NCBI RefSeq assembly: GCF_905221025.1
Contig: NZ_CAJNBL010000030.1
Location: 1-36,563 of the forward strand
Direction of reading: 5' to 3'
Length of the DNA: 36,563 nucleotides
Origin: Candidatus Nitrotoga fabula
Lineage (GTDB): Bacteria > Pseudomonadota > Gammaproteobacteria > Burkholderiales > Gallionellaceae
The notes below the pieces were generated by a model. That model saw nothing but the letters and a program-made list of their open reading frames with translations, did not search any database and was not told the DNA's origin. A program made the position numbers and the translations under genes. This document shows positions 17,738 through 26,008 of the stretch, one piece after another (the stretch's first letter is position 1; each line of letters opens with the position of its first letter).

Positions 17738-20700
17738 CTATGCGGTTACAGTACTGTCAGTACGCAGCCGGAGGGCTTCTTCAATATCCACGGACACCAC
17801 ATGTGATACCCCGCGTTCCTGCATGGTGATGCCGACCAGCTGCTGGGCCAGTTCCATGGTAATTTTGTTGTGGCTGATAAAAATGAACTGGGTATTTTCT
17901 GCCATTTTTGTAATCAATTTGCACAGCCGCTCGGTATTGGTGTCATCCAGTGGTGCATCCACTTCGTCCAGTAGGCAGAACGGAGCGGGATTCAGGTGGA
18001 ACATGGCGAATACCAGCGCCAGGGCGGTCAATGCTTTTTCTCCCCCGGACAGCAAATGGATGGAGGAATTTTTTTTGCCAGGGGGGTGCGCCATGACCTG
18101 TATTCCGCTATCCAGTATTTCATCTCCAGTGAGTACAAGTCGCGCTTCCCCACCTCCGAATAGCACAGGAAACAGTTCTGCCAGATGGCGATTGACTTCA
18201 TCATAGGTTGACATCAGCAAGTCGCGTGATTCCTTGTCGATGCGGCGGATCGCTTTTTGTAGTGTATCCATTGCCTCGTTCAGGTCTTTTGCCTGGATGT
18301 CCAGATAGGTTTTCCGCTCCTGGCAGGACTGTAATTCCTCGAGTGCGGCAAGGTTCACCGCACCCAGTCCGGCTATCTCGGTATCCAGTCGAATCAGTTC
18401 ATTATGCAATGTATCCGGTTTCAAGTTTGCGCCTGCCAGCATGGGAAGCAGGGTCGTCTCGTCCATCCCTTGCAATTGTTCTGCCCAGTGCTCATATTGC
18501 AGACGTGCTTCCTGTTCCTTCAGGGACCATTCATTGATTTTTTCACGTAGAGGGGGAAGTTTTTGCTCGCAAGACAGCCGTGCCTGTTCCTGCTGGCTGA
18601 GCATTCGGGTAGTTTGCTCCAGCTGGTTTCGCATCTCTACCATTGCCTGTTCCTGAGCTTGTCGGTTTTCTAGCGATTCCTGAAGCTGCTGCCTGTCTGG
18701 TTCGTCATTGATCTGATCCAGTTCTGCCTGGGTCTGGATGAGCATGGATTCCAGTTGCGCAACAGTCAATCCGGTCTGGGTGAGGTTGTGATTCAGGTCT
18801 GCGATTTTTTCCATGCAGGTTTTGACCAGAAAGCGGGCCTCCTGCAATTCGTTTCGCAGTTCCTGAAGTTTTTCACGCTGCAGGCGCAGCTCGGATTCAC
18901 GGGAGCGCATCTGCAACTTGACCTGTTCGGTTTCTCTCTGCTGGACTTCGATGGTTTCATGCAGCATTTCCATGCGCTCACGAATTTCCAGGAAACGCTG
19001 TTTTTCTGAAGCAGACTGTTCAGACAGCTCCTTCAATTCGAAATCGATCTGGGAAGTGCGATCCTGGCTGCGTTCGCCGGCCTGGGTTAGTTTTAGAATG
19101 TCCACCTGTACTTCGTGCTGGCGTTTCTGTAATTCGCTGTCCATCGCGCGCAACAATGCAATACGATTTTCAATGCCACGGCAGCTTTCCTCTGCGAGTG
19201 CAGTCTGACGCTGGCTATGGGTAACCCGTTGCTCCAGTTGTTGTACAACTTCCAATAAACGTTCCATTTCCCGCTGCCGGGCCAGTATCCCATGCACATG
19301 ATTGTCCGGAGCATGGAACAAAATGCTGCAGGTGCCAATCAGATGTCCTTTCGGGGTTACGAACCATGCACCGGCAGGAAGCTGCCGACGCAGGCTCAAT
19401 CCTTGCACTATGGATTCAGTGACATAGATGTCAGACAGCCAGTTGGCCATCACGCAAGCAGTCTGTGTATCCTGACAGCGGACAAATTGTCCGAAGGGGA
19501 GCAGCCCAACATTTTTCCGTGTCTCGAACAGAGGCATATCTTCCGCTTCATATACCGTAAACCTGGACGGGGGCGGTTCTTCCCAGTAGGCGGCATCTTC
19601 CAGCCGGGGCAACGTCAGCGCATTAACGCGTTCGCGCAGGACGGCCTCGATTGCATCTTCCCATCCAGGCTCGATGCGGATGGATTGCCAGAGTCGCGGA
19701 TGCTGATGCAGCTGATGCCTGGCCAGCCACTGTTTAAGGCGATTATCGTGATCAGCCTGTTCCTGGAGTTCTTCCAGTGCCGATAGTCTGGCATGTGCCT
19801 GTGCTTGTTCCCGTTCCTGTTCCTGCATGGCTGCGCGTTGTTCTTTGCGCTCCGTATGTGCTCCGGACAGATATGCCTGGAGTTGAGCCAGCTGCAGTTG
19901 CCGCTCTTCTCGATCACATTCCAGTTCAACCAGGATATGCCGGGCTTCTGTCAATGCTTCTTGATCCACTGGCGGGAGATGCTCCCGTTCAAGCAGCAGG
20001 CGTTCACGGCGTGCTTCCAGCCTCTGTATATTGAGCTGGATATGTTCGCATTGTGTTTGGGCCAGTTGCAGTTGCTGATGCAAGGCCATCTGTTCGAGCT
20101 GCATCGAGTTGTGAAGTGCCTGGGTGTCGCGTGCTGATTCCTCGGCCTGAGGCAGATTACAGGTTTCAGTGTTCACACGGTTTTCCTGGTCTGCAACTTG
20201 GGTATAGGCTTCCTCCAGTTTTTTTTGCCATTGGTTCAACGAAGACTGGATGCCATGCAACTGTTCCTGTTGAAGCTTGATCTGCTGTCGGTTATTGGCT
20301 AACTGCTGGGTCAGGCGAGTTCGTTGGGCGCTGGAGTAGGCAAGTTGCTGCTCCAGTCTGGCAATCTCGGCGTTGACAGCATAGAGGTCGCCCTGTCGGG
20401 CATGAATCGCATCGGATTGCACATAATGTTCGTTACGCATGCTTTCCAGTTGATTTTCCATTTCGTGCATACGCGCGGATTCTGCTTCCAGCTCGTTCTT
20501 GGTTTTTTCCAGAGCCTGGGAAAAACGATGCTGCCGTATCTGGGATTCTTGTTTATTGAGCAGCCAGAGAAGCTTCTGTGCGGTATCGCGTTTCGACTGT
20601 AGTTCGCGGTATTGCATGGCAATCGCTGCTTGTACTTCCAGGTGGGCAAGCTGATGTGTCAGTTCTTGCAGAATGTCGTCTACGCGGAGCAGATTTCCTT

Positions 20701-21268
20701 GTGTATCGGCAATCCGCAGCTCGGTTTCGCGCCGCCGATCGCGGTACCTGGATACTCCTGCAGCTTCTTCCAGAAACATGCGGAGTTCTTCCGGTCTGGC
20801 TTCGATGATGCGCGAGATCATGCCCTGCTCGATGATGGCATAAGCCCTTGCTCCCAGTCCGGTGCCAAGAAAGATATCGGTGACATCCTTGCGCCGTACA
20901 TGCTGATTATTGATGTGGTAGCTGGAATCACCATCACGCAGAAGTACGCGCTTGATCGAGATTTCGCTATAGCCGGACCACTGGCTGACGGCTTTACCGC
21001 GGGAGTTGTCGAAAATCAGTTCAACGCTGGCACGGGAGACGGGCTTTCGTTTGGAAGAGCCGTTAAAAATCACGTCCTGCATGGAATCGCCGCGCAGCAC
21101 CGAAGCCCGGGATTCACCCAAGACCCAGCGCAGTGCATCGATAATATTGGATTTTCCGCAGCCGTTCGGGCCGACAATGCCAACTATTTGTCCCGGCAGA
21201 GTAATATGGGCTGGATCAACAAATGATTTGAATCCGGCGATTTTGATGTGAGAAAGACGCAATTTCAA
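17738..21268 (-). CDS. smc: Chromosome partition protein SMC
   Basis: This is a 1176-residue structural-maintenance-of-chromosomes ATPase that compacts and segregates DNA. The N-terminal ATPase half has Walker A GPNGCGKSN at 33-41. Long coiled coils flank a central hinge (roughly 500-660). The C-terminal half has the ABC signature LSGGE at 1073-1077 and Walker B CLLDEVD from 1098. The start is not an ATG: TTG at 21268 (or TTG two codons later, which would give the family-typical N-terminus). No scpA, scpB, zipA or ligA is adjacent; the downstream neighbour is convergent glk. It is divergently arranged with queF, with 56 bases between their starts. Confidence 0.97.
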   Translation of the reverse strand: MKLRLSHIKIAGFKSFVDPAHITLPGQIVGIVGPNGCGKSNIIDALRWVLGESRASVLRGDSMQDVIFNGSSKRKPVSRASVELIFDNSRGKAVSQWSGYSEISIKRVLLRDGDSSYHINNQHVRRKDVTDIFLGTGLGARAYAIIEQGMISRIIEARPEELRMFLEEAAGVSRYRDRRRETELRIADTQGNLLRVDDILQELTHQLAHLEVQAAIAMQYRELQSKRDTAQKLLWLLNKQESQIRQHRFSQALEKTKNELEAESARMHEMENQLESMRNEHYVQSDAIHARQGDLYAVNAEIARLEQQLAYSSAQRTRLTQQLANNRQQIKLQQEQLHGIQSSLNQWQKKLEEAYTQVADQENRVNTETCNLPQAEESARDTQALHNSMQLEQMALHQQLQLAQTQCEHIQLNIQRLEARRERLLLEREHLPPVDQEALTEARHILVELECDREERQLQLAQLQAYLSGAHTERKEQRAAMQEQEREQAQAHARLSALEELQEQADHDNRLKQWLARHQLHQHPRLWQSIRIEPGWEDAIEAVLRERVNALTLPRLEDAAYWEEPPPSRFTVYEAEDMPLFETRKNVGLLPFGQFVRCQDTQTACVMANWLSDIYVTESIVQGLSLRRQLPAGAWFVTPKGHLIGTCSILFHAPDNHVHGILARQREMERLLEVVQQLEQRVTHSQRQTALAEESCRGIENRIALLRAMDSELQKRQHEVQVDILKLTQAGERSQDRTSQIDFELKELSEQSASEKQRFLEIRERMEMLHETIEVQQRETEQVKLQMRSRESELRLQREKLQELRNELQEARFLVKTCMEKIADLNHNLTQTGLTVAQLESMLIQTQAELDQINDEPDRQQLQESLENRQAQEQAMVEMRNQLEQTTRMLSQQEQARLSCEQKLPPLREKINEWSLKEQEARLQYEHWAEQLQGMDETTLLPMLAGANLKPDTLHNELIRLDTEIAGLGAVNLAALEELQSCQERKTYLDIQAKDLNEAMDTLQKAIRRIDKESRDLLMSTYDEVNRHLAELFPVLFGGGEARLVLTGDEILDSGIQVMAHPPGKKNSSIHLLSGGEKALTALALVFAMFHLNPAPFCLLDEVDAPLDDTNTERLCKLITKMAENTQFIFISHNKITMELAQQLVGITMQERGVSHVVSVDIEEALRLRTDSTVTA

Positions 21269-21278
21269 TCAGTTGATC

Positions 21279-21286
21279 ATTATAAT
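21279..21286. promoter_or_regulatory. Palindromic -10-like ATTATAAT between divergent smc and queF
   Basis: ATTATAAT is its own reverse complement, so it reads as a TATAAT -10 box on both strands. It lies in the 56-base gap between the divergent smc and queF starts. No convincing -35 is visible on either side. The distance to the smc start is very short, so it fits queF better than smc. Confidence 0.3.
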
Positions 21287-21324
21287 GTGAGGTGCATTTT
21301 AACTGACCTACAAGGCATATCAAA

Positions 21325-21759
21325 ATGAGCACTTTGCCCAGTAAAGCTGTACCCAGCAAGGCGCTGGAAACATTTTCCAACCCTAGCCCGGGGCGGGATT
21401 ATCACATTCATATGCTGATACCAGAGTTTACCTGCCTTTGTCCCAAGACCGGCCAGCCTGATTTTGCCACACTGATCCTGGATTACATCCCGGACGCGAA
21501 ATGTATCGAGCTGAAAAGTCTTAAACTTTATACCTGGTCTTATCGCGATGAGGGTCATTTTCATGAAGAAGTGACCAACCGGATACTGGATGATCTGGTT
21601 GCAGCCATCCAGCCGAGATTTATGCGTCTTACCGCTAAATTTTATGTTCGTGGTGGCATTTTTACAAATGTGCTGGCGGAACACCGCAAGATCGGGTGGC
21701 AAGCGCAGCCTCAAGTGGATCTGATAGCGTTTGAAAAACAGTCCAACACGCGGGATTAG
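21325..21759 (+). CDS. queF: NADPH-dependent 7-cyano-7-deazaguanine (preQ0) reductase QueF
   Basis: QueF reduces preQ0 to preQ1 in queuosine biosynthesis, leading to the modified wobble base of GUN-decoding tRNAs. The short, unimodular (YkvM-type) form is seen here, 144 residues. The catalytic motif [16 protein letters not shown] holds the nucleophilic Cys (in LCPKT) and the proton-donor Asp (in PDFAT). The QueF signature [21 protein letters not shown], with the substrate-binding Glu and His, follows. Start ATG 21325 has no clear Shine-Dalgarno. No preQ1 riboswitch is evident in the short upstream gap. No other queuosine gene is present in the window. Confidence 0.96.
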   Translation: MSTLPSKAVPSKALETFSNPSPGRDYHIHMLIPEFTCLCPKTGQPDFATLILDYIPDAKCIELKSLKLYTWSYRDEGHFHEEVTNRILDDLVAAIQPRFMRLTAKFYVRGGIFTNVLAEHRKIGWQAQPQVDLIAFEKQSNTRD

Positions 21760-21863
21760 TAGAATCCGCCTGCTAAGCCGCTTGATCCATGTGGCAATTT
21801 CCGAATGCTGTTGCTTTGCCGAACTTATTTATTTGAGCAGGAGAATTTATTTAGGAGCAGCTG

Positions 21864-22697
21864 ATGGCAAGTCAACCTGAAATTACCAATATGGCCCTGT
21901 TTTGTGATTTTGAAAACATTGCACTAGGGGTACGCGATGCAAAATATGCACAGTTTGACATTAAAAAAGTGCTGGAACGGTTGCTGCTGAAGGGGAGCAT
22001 TGTTGTTAAAAAAGCGTATTGTGACTGGGAGCGATATAAGGAATTCAAGGCAACGATGCATGAAGCGGCCTTTGAATTGATCGAGATACCCCATGTGCGT
22101 CAATCCGGAAAAAACTCTGCAGATATTCGTATGGTGGTAGATGCACTGGATCTCTGCTATACCAAATCACATGTGGATACCTTTGTCATTATAAGCGGAG
22201 ATTCGGATTTCTCTCCGCTGGTCTCCAAGCTAAGGGAAAATAATAAATATGTTATAGGAATTGGAGTGAAGGATGCGACTTCCGATTTACTTAGCGCAAA
22301 TTGCGACGAGTTTATTTTTTATGACGATCTGGTTCGTGCCCAGGAAGTAAGGAAAAATCGTTCCGAAAAAAAATCTCCGGCCAGAGCGTCCACCAGTAGT
22401 CAGGCAAAAAAATCGAACGTAAAGATTGAAGAAGATAAATCGCAGGAAGCGCTCGATTTTATTGTTGAAACCATAGAGGCGCTGATTGCCGAGCGAGGCG
22501 AGGAAAAAATCTGGTATTCCATGGTTAAACCAACCATGCAGCGGCGCAAGCCCGGCTTCGCGGTCGCAGCTTACGGCTATCGTTCGTTCAAAGAATTAGT
22601 GGAAGATGCGCAGAAGCGCAATTTGCTGATGTTGGTTCGGGATGATAAAACCGGTCAGTACACCATTCGATTACCTGCGGTAGAAGAATACCCATGA
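21864..22697 (+). CDS. NYN-domain (LabA/DUF88-like) protein with C-terminal OST-HTH/LOTUS domain
   Basis: A 277-residue cytoplasmic protein with an AGGAG ribosome site before the ATG. The N-terminal NYN domain is a PIN-like nuclease fold: DFENIA (Asp15, Asn18), then GKNSADIRMVVDALD and ISGDSDFSPL, which supply the conserved acidic residues. A Lys/Ser-rich linker (about 163-190) leads to a C-terminal winged-helix OST-HTH/LOTUS domain (about 193-272), including WYSMVKPTMQRRKPGF and YGYRSFKEL. NYN proteins are thought to be metal-dependent RNases, and LOTUS domains bind RNA, including G-rich or structured RNA. A role in RNA turnover is therefore likely, but the target is unknown. It precedes the RegB/RegA pair by 123 bases. 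Confidence 0.9.
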   Translation: MASQPEITNMALFCDFENIALGVRDAKYAQFDIKKVLERLLLKGSIVVKKAYCDWERYKEFKATMHEAAFELIEIPHVRQSGKNSADIRMVVDALDLCYTKSHVDTFVIISGDSDFSPLVSKLRENNKYVIGIGVKDATSDLLSANCDEFIFYDDLVRAQEVRKNRSEKKSPARASTSSQAKKSNVKIEEDKSQEALDFIVETIEALIAERGEEKIWYSMVKPTMQRRKPGFAVAAYGYRSFKELVEDAQKRNLLMLVRDDKTGQYTIRLPAVEEYP

Positions 22698-22820
22698 TTC
22701 TGACAATATGAACACTTCGTAACTTCATTTGCCCTGCATGACCGGATTATTTCATGCAGGTTCGTTGTATGTTCCATACCGTTATATTCCGTAACCGGAA
22801 GAAATGCCCTGGTTGACTTC

Positions 22821-24089
22821 ATGAAGACCCTGTTCCTCAGTCCAACGCCATCGCCTGTGAACCTGAGACGTGTGCTGGTGCTTAAAAATATTGCCGTGAT
22901 CGGCTTGACCCTGGCTGTACTGGTTGTTGCCAAGGGGATGGGCATGCCGTTGCCATACGCAGTGATTGCCTCAGTACTGATGGTACTGAATCTGCTTACC
23001 TGGGTACGGTTCAGGTTGCCATGGCCGGTACAGGAAATTGAGGTATTCGGACAACTGGTGCTGGATGCGCTGCTGCTGAGTGCGCTTCTTTATCTCGCTG
23101 GAGGAGCCACGAACCCATTCGTGTTACTGCTGTTGCTACCCCTTACCATTGCTTCCGTCACGCTGCTTACGATGTATGCCTGGTTCATGGCCGTGATTAT
23201 CGTGGCTTGCTATACGTTCCTGATGTTTTTCTATATCCCGCTCCCGCATTTCCATATTGATCACGTTGCCCGTTTTGATTCCAGTGCCTGGATGATGTGG
23301 CTGGGTTTTGTGCTGGGAGTAGGACTGACCAGCTATTACGTGGCAAAGATGGGGAATACCCTGCGCGAACGCGAACGCATGCTTGCGGAAGTGCGCGAAA
23401 ATGCGCTAAGGGATGAGCATCTGGTGGCACTGGGTGCGCTGGCAGTGGGGGCTGCGCATGAGCTTGGCACGCCGCTGGGTACGATGGCGGTGGTGTTGAA
23501 AGAGCTTGAGCATGAATATGTGGCCCAGCCAGAGCTGGTGAAAGAGCTGCAACTGTTGCGCGAGCAGGTTTCACGCTGCAAAAGTATTTTGTCGCAAATG
23601 CTTTCGTCCACCGAACATGCACGGGCGGAAAGTGGCTTTAGCACTGCGGTGGATCGATATCTGGAAGATTTGCTTGCGCAATGGCACAGCATGCGCCCAT
23701 CGGCCCAGGTGAGCTATCGCTGGACAGGCCCCTCTCCTGCTCCGCAGATTGTTGCGGAACAGGTATTGGGGCAGGTGATCACCAATCTATTGAACAATGC
23801 GGCAGACGCTTCAGAGCAAGGCGTTGAGGTGGAGGCCAGTTGCAATGCAGAGCAGTTGTTGATTGAAGTCTGTGACCGGGGTAGCGGATTTACGCCAATT
23901 GCAGAAACGCATGCCGGTGAATTATTTTTTACAACGAAAGAAAATGGAAAGGGGATTGGATTGTTTCTTGTCAATGCCGCGCTCAGGCGCTTTGGCGGAG
24001 TTCTTTCCCTGTCGAACCGGGAAGGTGGAGGGGCATGCACCCGGGTTACAGTGCCGCTTGCCCGGTTACGTGTGACGACTTCCACATGA
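22821..24089 (+). CDS. regB: Redox-responsive sensor histidine kinase of the RegB/PrrB/ActS type
   Basis: A 422-residue inner-membrane kinase. About six helices form the N-terminal sensor (roughly 20-185). It contains GGATNPF, the heptapeptide that binds ubiquinone in RegB. The H-box is GAAHELGTPLGTM with phospho-acceptor His213. A cysteine, Cys253 in SRCKSIL, sits where RegB has its redox-active cysteine. The ATP-binding domain has an N-box (LLNNAADAS), DRGSGF and GKGIGLFLV. It overlaps the response-regulator gene by 4 bases (ATGA), so the two are co-translated. The sensor probably reads quinone redox state or oxygen, as known for the family; targets here cannot be read. Confidence 0.92.
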   Translation: MKTLFLSPTPSPVNLRRVLVLKNIAVIGLTLAVLVVAKGMGMPLPYAVIASVLMVLNLLTWVRFRLPWPVQEIEVFGQLVLDALLLSALLYLAGGATNPFVLLLLLPLTIASVTLLTMYAWFMAVIIVACYTFLMFFYIPLPHFHIDHVARFDSSAWMMWLGFVLGVGLTSYYVAKMGNTLRERERMLAEVRENALRDEHLVALGALAVGAAHELGTPLGTMAVVLKELEHEYVAQPELVKELQLLREQVSRCKSILSQMLSSTEHARAESGFSTAVDRYLEDLLAQWHSMRPSAQVSYRWTGPSPAPQIVAEQVLGQVITNLLNNAADASEQGVEVEASCNAEQLLIEVCDRGSGFTPIAETHAGELFFTTKENGKGIGLFLVNAALRRFGGVLSLSNREGGGACTRVTVPLARLRVTTST

Positions 24090-24652
24090 GTCTGACCGGA
24101 CTGGAAAAACCGCCTGTCCGCCAGCTGTTGCTGGTAGATGATGACCAGATTTATTGCAGGGTGCTGGGGCAGGCTTTGGGCCGACGAGGCTTCATGGTAA
24201 ATGTGGCGCATAGCGTGGACGAGGCCAGACAAATCATTGACCATATCATTCCTACGCACGCAGTGATTGATATGAAGATGCCCGGCCCGTCAGGTCTGAC
24301 GCTGGTAGCCTATCTCAGGGAGTGTGCCGAGGATGCACGCATTGTCGTTCTTACTGGGTATTCCAGCATTGCAACGGCTGTAGAGGCAGTGAAACTGGGC
24401 GCGACCTATTATCTGGCCAAGCCTGTGGATGCGGATGAAATCGTTGCAGCTTTTGACCATCAGCCTGGTATTGCCGGGGCTGCAATTGCGGTGAAACCCA
24501 GGTCTGTGGATCGCCTGGAATGGGAACACTTGCAAAAGGTACTGTCAGACTGTGGCGGGAATATTTCAGCGGCTGCCAGAATGCTGGACATGCATCGGCG
24601 CACTCTGCAACGCAAGCTGCAAAAACGCCCGGTACCCGAACGTAGCGACTAA
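24086..24652 (+). CDS. regA: Response regulator of the RegA/PrrA/ActR type
   Basis: The partner of the upstream kinase, 188 residues. The receiver domain has the acidic pocket VDDD (17-20), phospho-acceptor Asp62 (in VIDMKMPGPSG), Thr90 and Lys112 (LAKPV). A linker leads to a Fis-type helix-turn-helix (about 142-178) with GGNISAAARMLDMHRRTLQRKL, the highly conserved DNA-binding segment of this family. The ATG at 24086 overlaps the kinase stop as ATGA. In relatives this regulator controls respiration, nitrogen metabolism and carbon fixation. Which operons it controls here is not visible. Confidence 0.94.
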   Translation: MSLTGLEKPPVRQLLLVDDDQIYCRVLGQALGRRGFMVNVAHSVDEARQIIDHIIPTHAVIDMKMPGPSGLTLVAYLRECAEDARIVVLTGYSSIATAVEAVKLGATYYLAKPVDADEIVAAFDHQPGIAGAAIAVKPRSVDRLEWEHLQKVLSDCGGNISAAARMLDMHRRTLQRKLQKRPVPERSD

Positions 24653-24670
24653 TCACTGGAAAATTCCCAA

Positions 24671-24716
24671 GCCCGGAACCGGCTTGCCCGAGGACTGGAA
24701 AGCTGCCCGGAACCGG
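24671..24716. repeat. 12-bp direct repeat after regA
   Basis: GCCCGGAACCGG occurs at 24671-24682 and again at 24705-24716, 34 bases apart, just downstream of the response-regulator gene. It could contribute to a transcript end structure or be incidental. No T-run follows. Confidence 0.4.
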
Positions 24717-24851
24717 TTTAATATTCAGGCTTGGTCATGAACAGGCGTTATCAGCGGGCATGCATCCAGTGGCCATCAGTAAATCGATGTCCCGCTGATT
24801 TTACAAATGGTTTAATACGATCCATGCGTTTTCTAGAGTTGAATTTTACCT

Positions 24852-25796
24852 ATGTCCAATATTGTTGTTGCTGCACTTTACAAGTTTGCCAAGCTTCCTG
24901 ATTACCGTGAAATACAGCAAAGGCTGTTTGATTTTTGTGTTGCACAGGGGTTGAACGGTACTCTTTTGCTGGCAGAGGAAGGAATAAACGGGACAGTCGC
25001 CGGTACCAGGGCGGGAGTGGATGCACTGATGCAGTTCCTTCGGGCGGATGCACGTCTGGTGGATATTGATCACAAGGAGTCCTATGCTGACACCATGCCT
25101 TTCGACAGAATGAAGGTGCGCCTGAAAAAGGAGATTGTTACGCTCGGGGTTCCTGGCGTAGACCCAAACAAAAAGGTTGGAAAATATGTTGAGCCAGAAA
25201 AATGGAATACCCTGATTTCTGATCCTGAAGTATTGGTAATCGATACACGAAATGGTTATGAATGTGATATCGGGACTTTTCGTGGGGCAATAGACCCCCG
25301 CACTACCACCTTCCGTGAGTTCCCCGAGTATGTCCGCAGAAATCTGGACCCGGCAAAGCATAAGAAAATTGCAATGTTCTGCACCGGCGGGATTCGGTGT
25401 GAAAAAGCGACTTCTTTCATGCTGGTACAGGGTTTTGAGGAGGTTTATCATTTGCAGGGCGGCATTCTCAAGTACCTGGAAAAAATTCCTCAGGAACAAA
25501 GCATGTGGGAAGGGGAGTGTTTCGTGTTTGACCAGCGGATTGCTGTTGGCCAAGGATTGAAGGAAGGTACGCATGAACAGTGTTTTGCCTGTCGTCATCC
25601 TGTTTCTCTGGAAGAGAAAGCCTCACCCCGCTACCAGCCTGGCATATCCTGTCCGCACTGTTTCGATAGCCTGCCGCAAAGAACACGCGAGCGCGCGATT
25701 GAGAGGCACAGGCAGAACGAGCTTGCTCGAATTCGGGGAAAAGCACACATTGGGGTGACGCAAAAGAAACAGGCAGAAACGCAGAGGGAGAGCTGA
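24852..25796 (+). CDS. trhO: Oxygen-dependent tRNA uridine(34) hydroxylase TrhO (YceA-type rhodanese protein)
   Basis: TrhO makes 5-hydroxyuridine at position 34 of certain tRNAs using molecular oxygen. The 314-residue protein has the N-terminal acylphosphatase-like domain ([18 protein letters not shown], then [17 protein letters not shown]) and a rhodanese domain with the active-site Cys177 in [13 protein letters not shown]-terminal four-cysteine region follows (CFACRHP and CPHC). All are hallmarks of the family; ordinary sulfurtransferases lack the first domain. It sits alone downstream of regA, 199 bases away. Confidence 0.95.
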   Translation: MSNIVVAALYKFAKLPDYREIQQRLFDFCVAQGLNGTLLLAEEGINGTVAGTRAGVDALMQFLRADARLVDIDHKESYADTMPFDRMKVRLKKEIVTLGVPGVDPNKKVGKYVEPEKWNTLISDPEVLVIDTRNGYECDIGTFRGAIDPRTTTFREFPEYVRRNLDPAKHKKIAMFCTGGIRCEKATSFMLVQGFEEVYHLQGGILKYLEKIPQEQSMWEGECFVFDQRIAVGQGLKEGTHEQCFACRHPVSLEEKASPRYQPGISCPHCFDSLPQRTRERAIERHRQNELARIRGKAHIGVTQKKQAETQRES

Positions 25797-25839
25797 AACC
25801 CTGGCAATGATGCTGGCGTTCAGACTTAACATTGTTGCC

Positions 25840-25853
25840 TGTGCAATTGCACA
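25840..25853. promoter_or_regulatory. Perfect 14-bp palindrome upstream of the Sel1 gene
   Basis: TGTGCAATTGCACA at 25840-25853 equals its own reverse complement. It lies in the 212-base gap between trhO and the Sel1-repeat gene. Perfect 14-base palindromes are typical of dimeric regulator sites; no regulator can be named. Confidence 0.4.
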
Positions 25854-25871
25854 ATACTTTTTGCAGTTTGC

Positions 25872-25919
25872 GGAATGTGAGCAGTACATTCCCCAAGAGC
25901 ACACGCAATTCAGGGAATG
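25872..25919 (+). promoter_or_regulatory. Mutually exclusive hairpins in the leader of the Sel1 gene
   Basis: GGAATGT at 25872-25878 pairs with ACATTCC at 25886-25892 (7-base loop). The same CATTCCC (25887-25893) can instead pair with GGGAATG at 25913-25919. The middle arm is shared, so only one hairpin can form at a time, as in attenuator leaders. No T-run is visible after either, so an effect on translation or stability would be more likely than termination. Confidence 0.3.
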
Positions 25920-26008
25920 CCATGGTTTACAATGGATTCATTTAACTTGTTCCTGCAGCGTTCATCGGATTGGCCGTCGGCAACGAATAAAATTATGGAG
26001 AGAAATGT

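Noticed and set aside
21269-21324. preQ1 riboswitch upstream of queF
   Set aside because: The gap is only 56 bases and lacks the conserved C-rich loop and A-rich tail that would pair into the preQ1-I pseudoknot near the ribosome site.
24846-25598. 250-codon minus-strand frame over trhO
   Set aside because: It overlaps the conserved trhO gene completely and shows no family motif.
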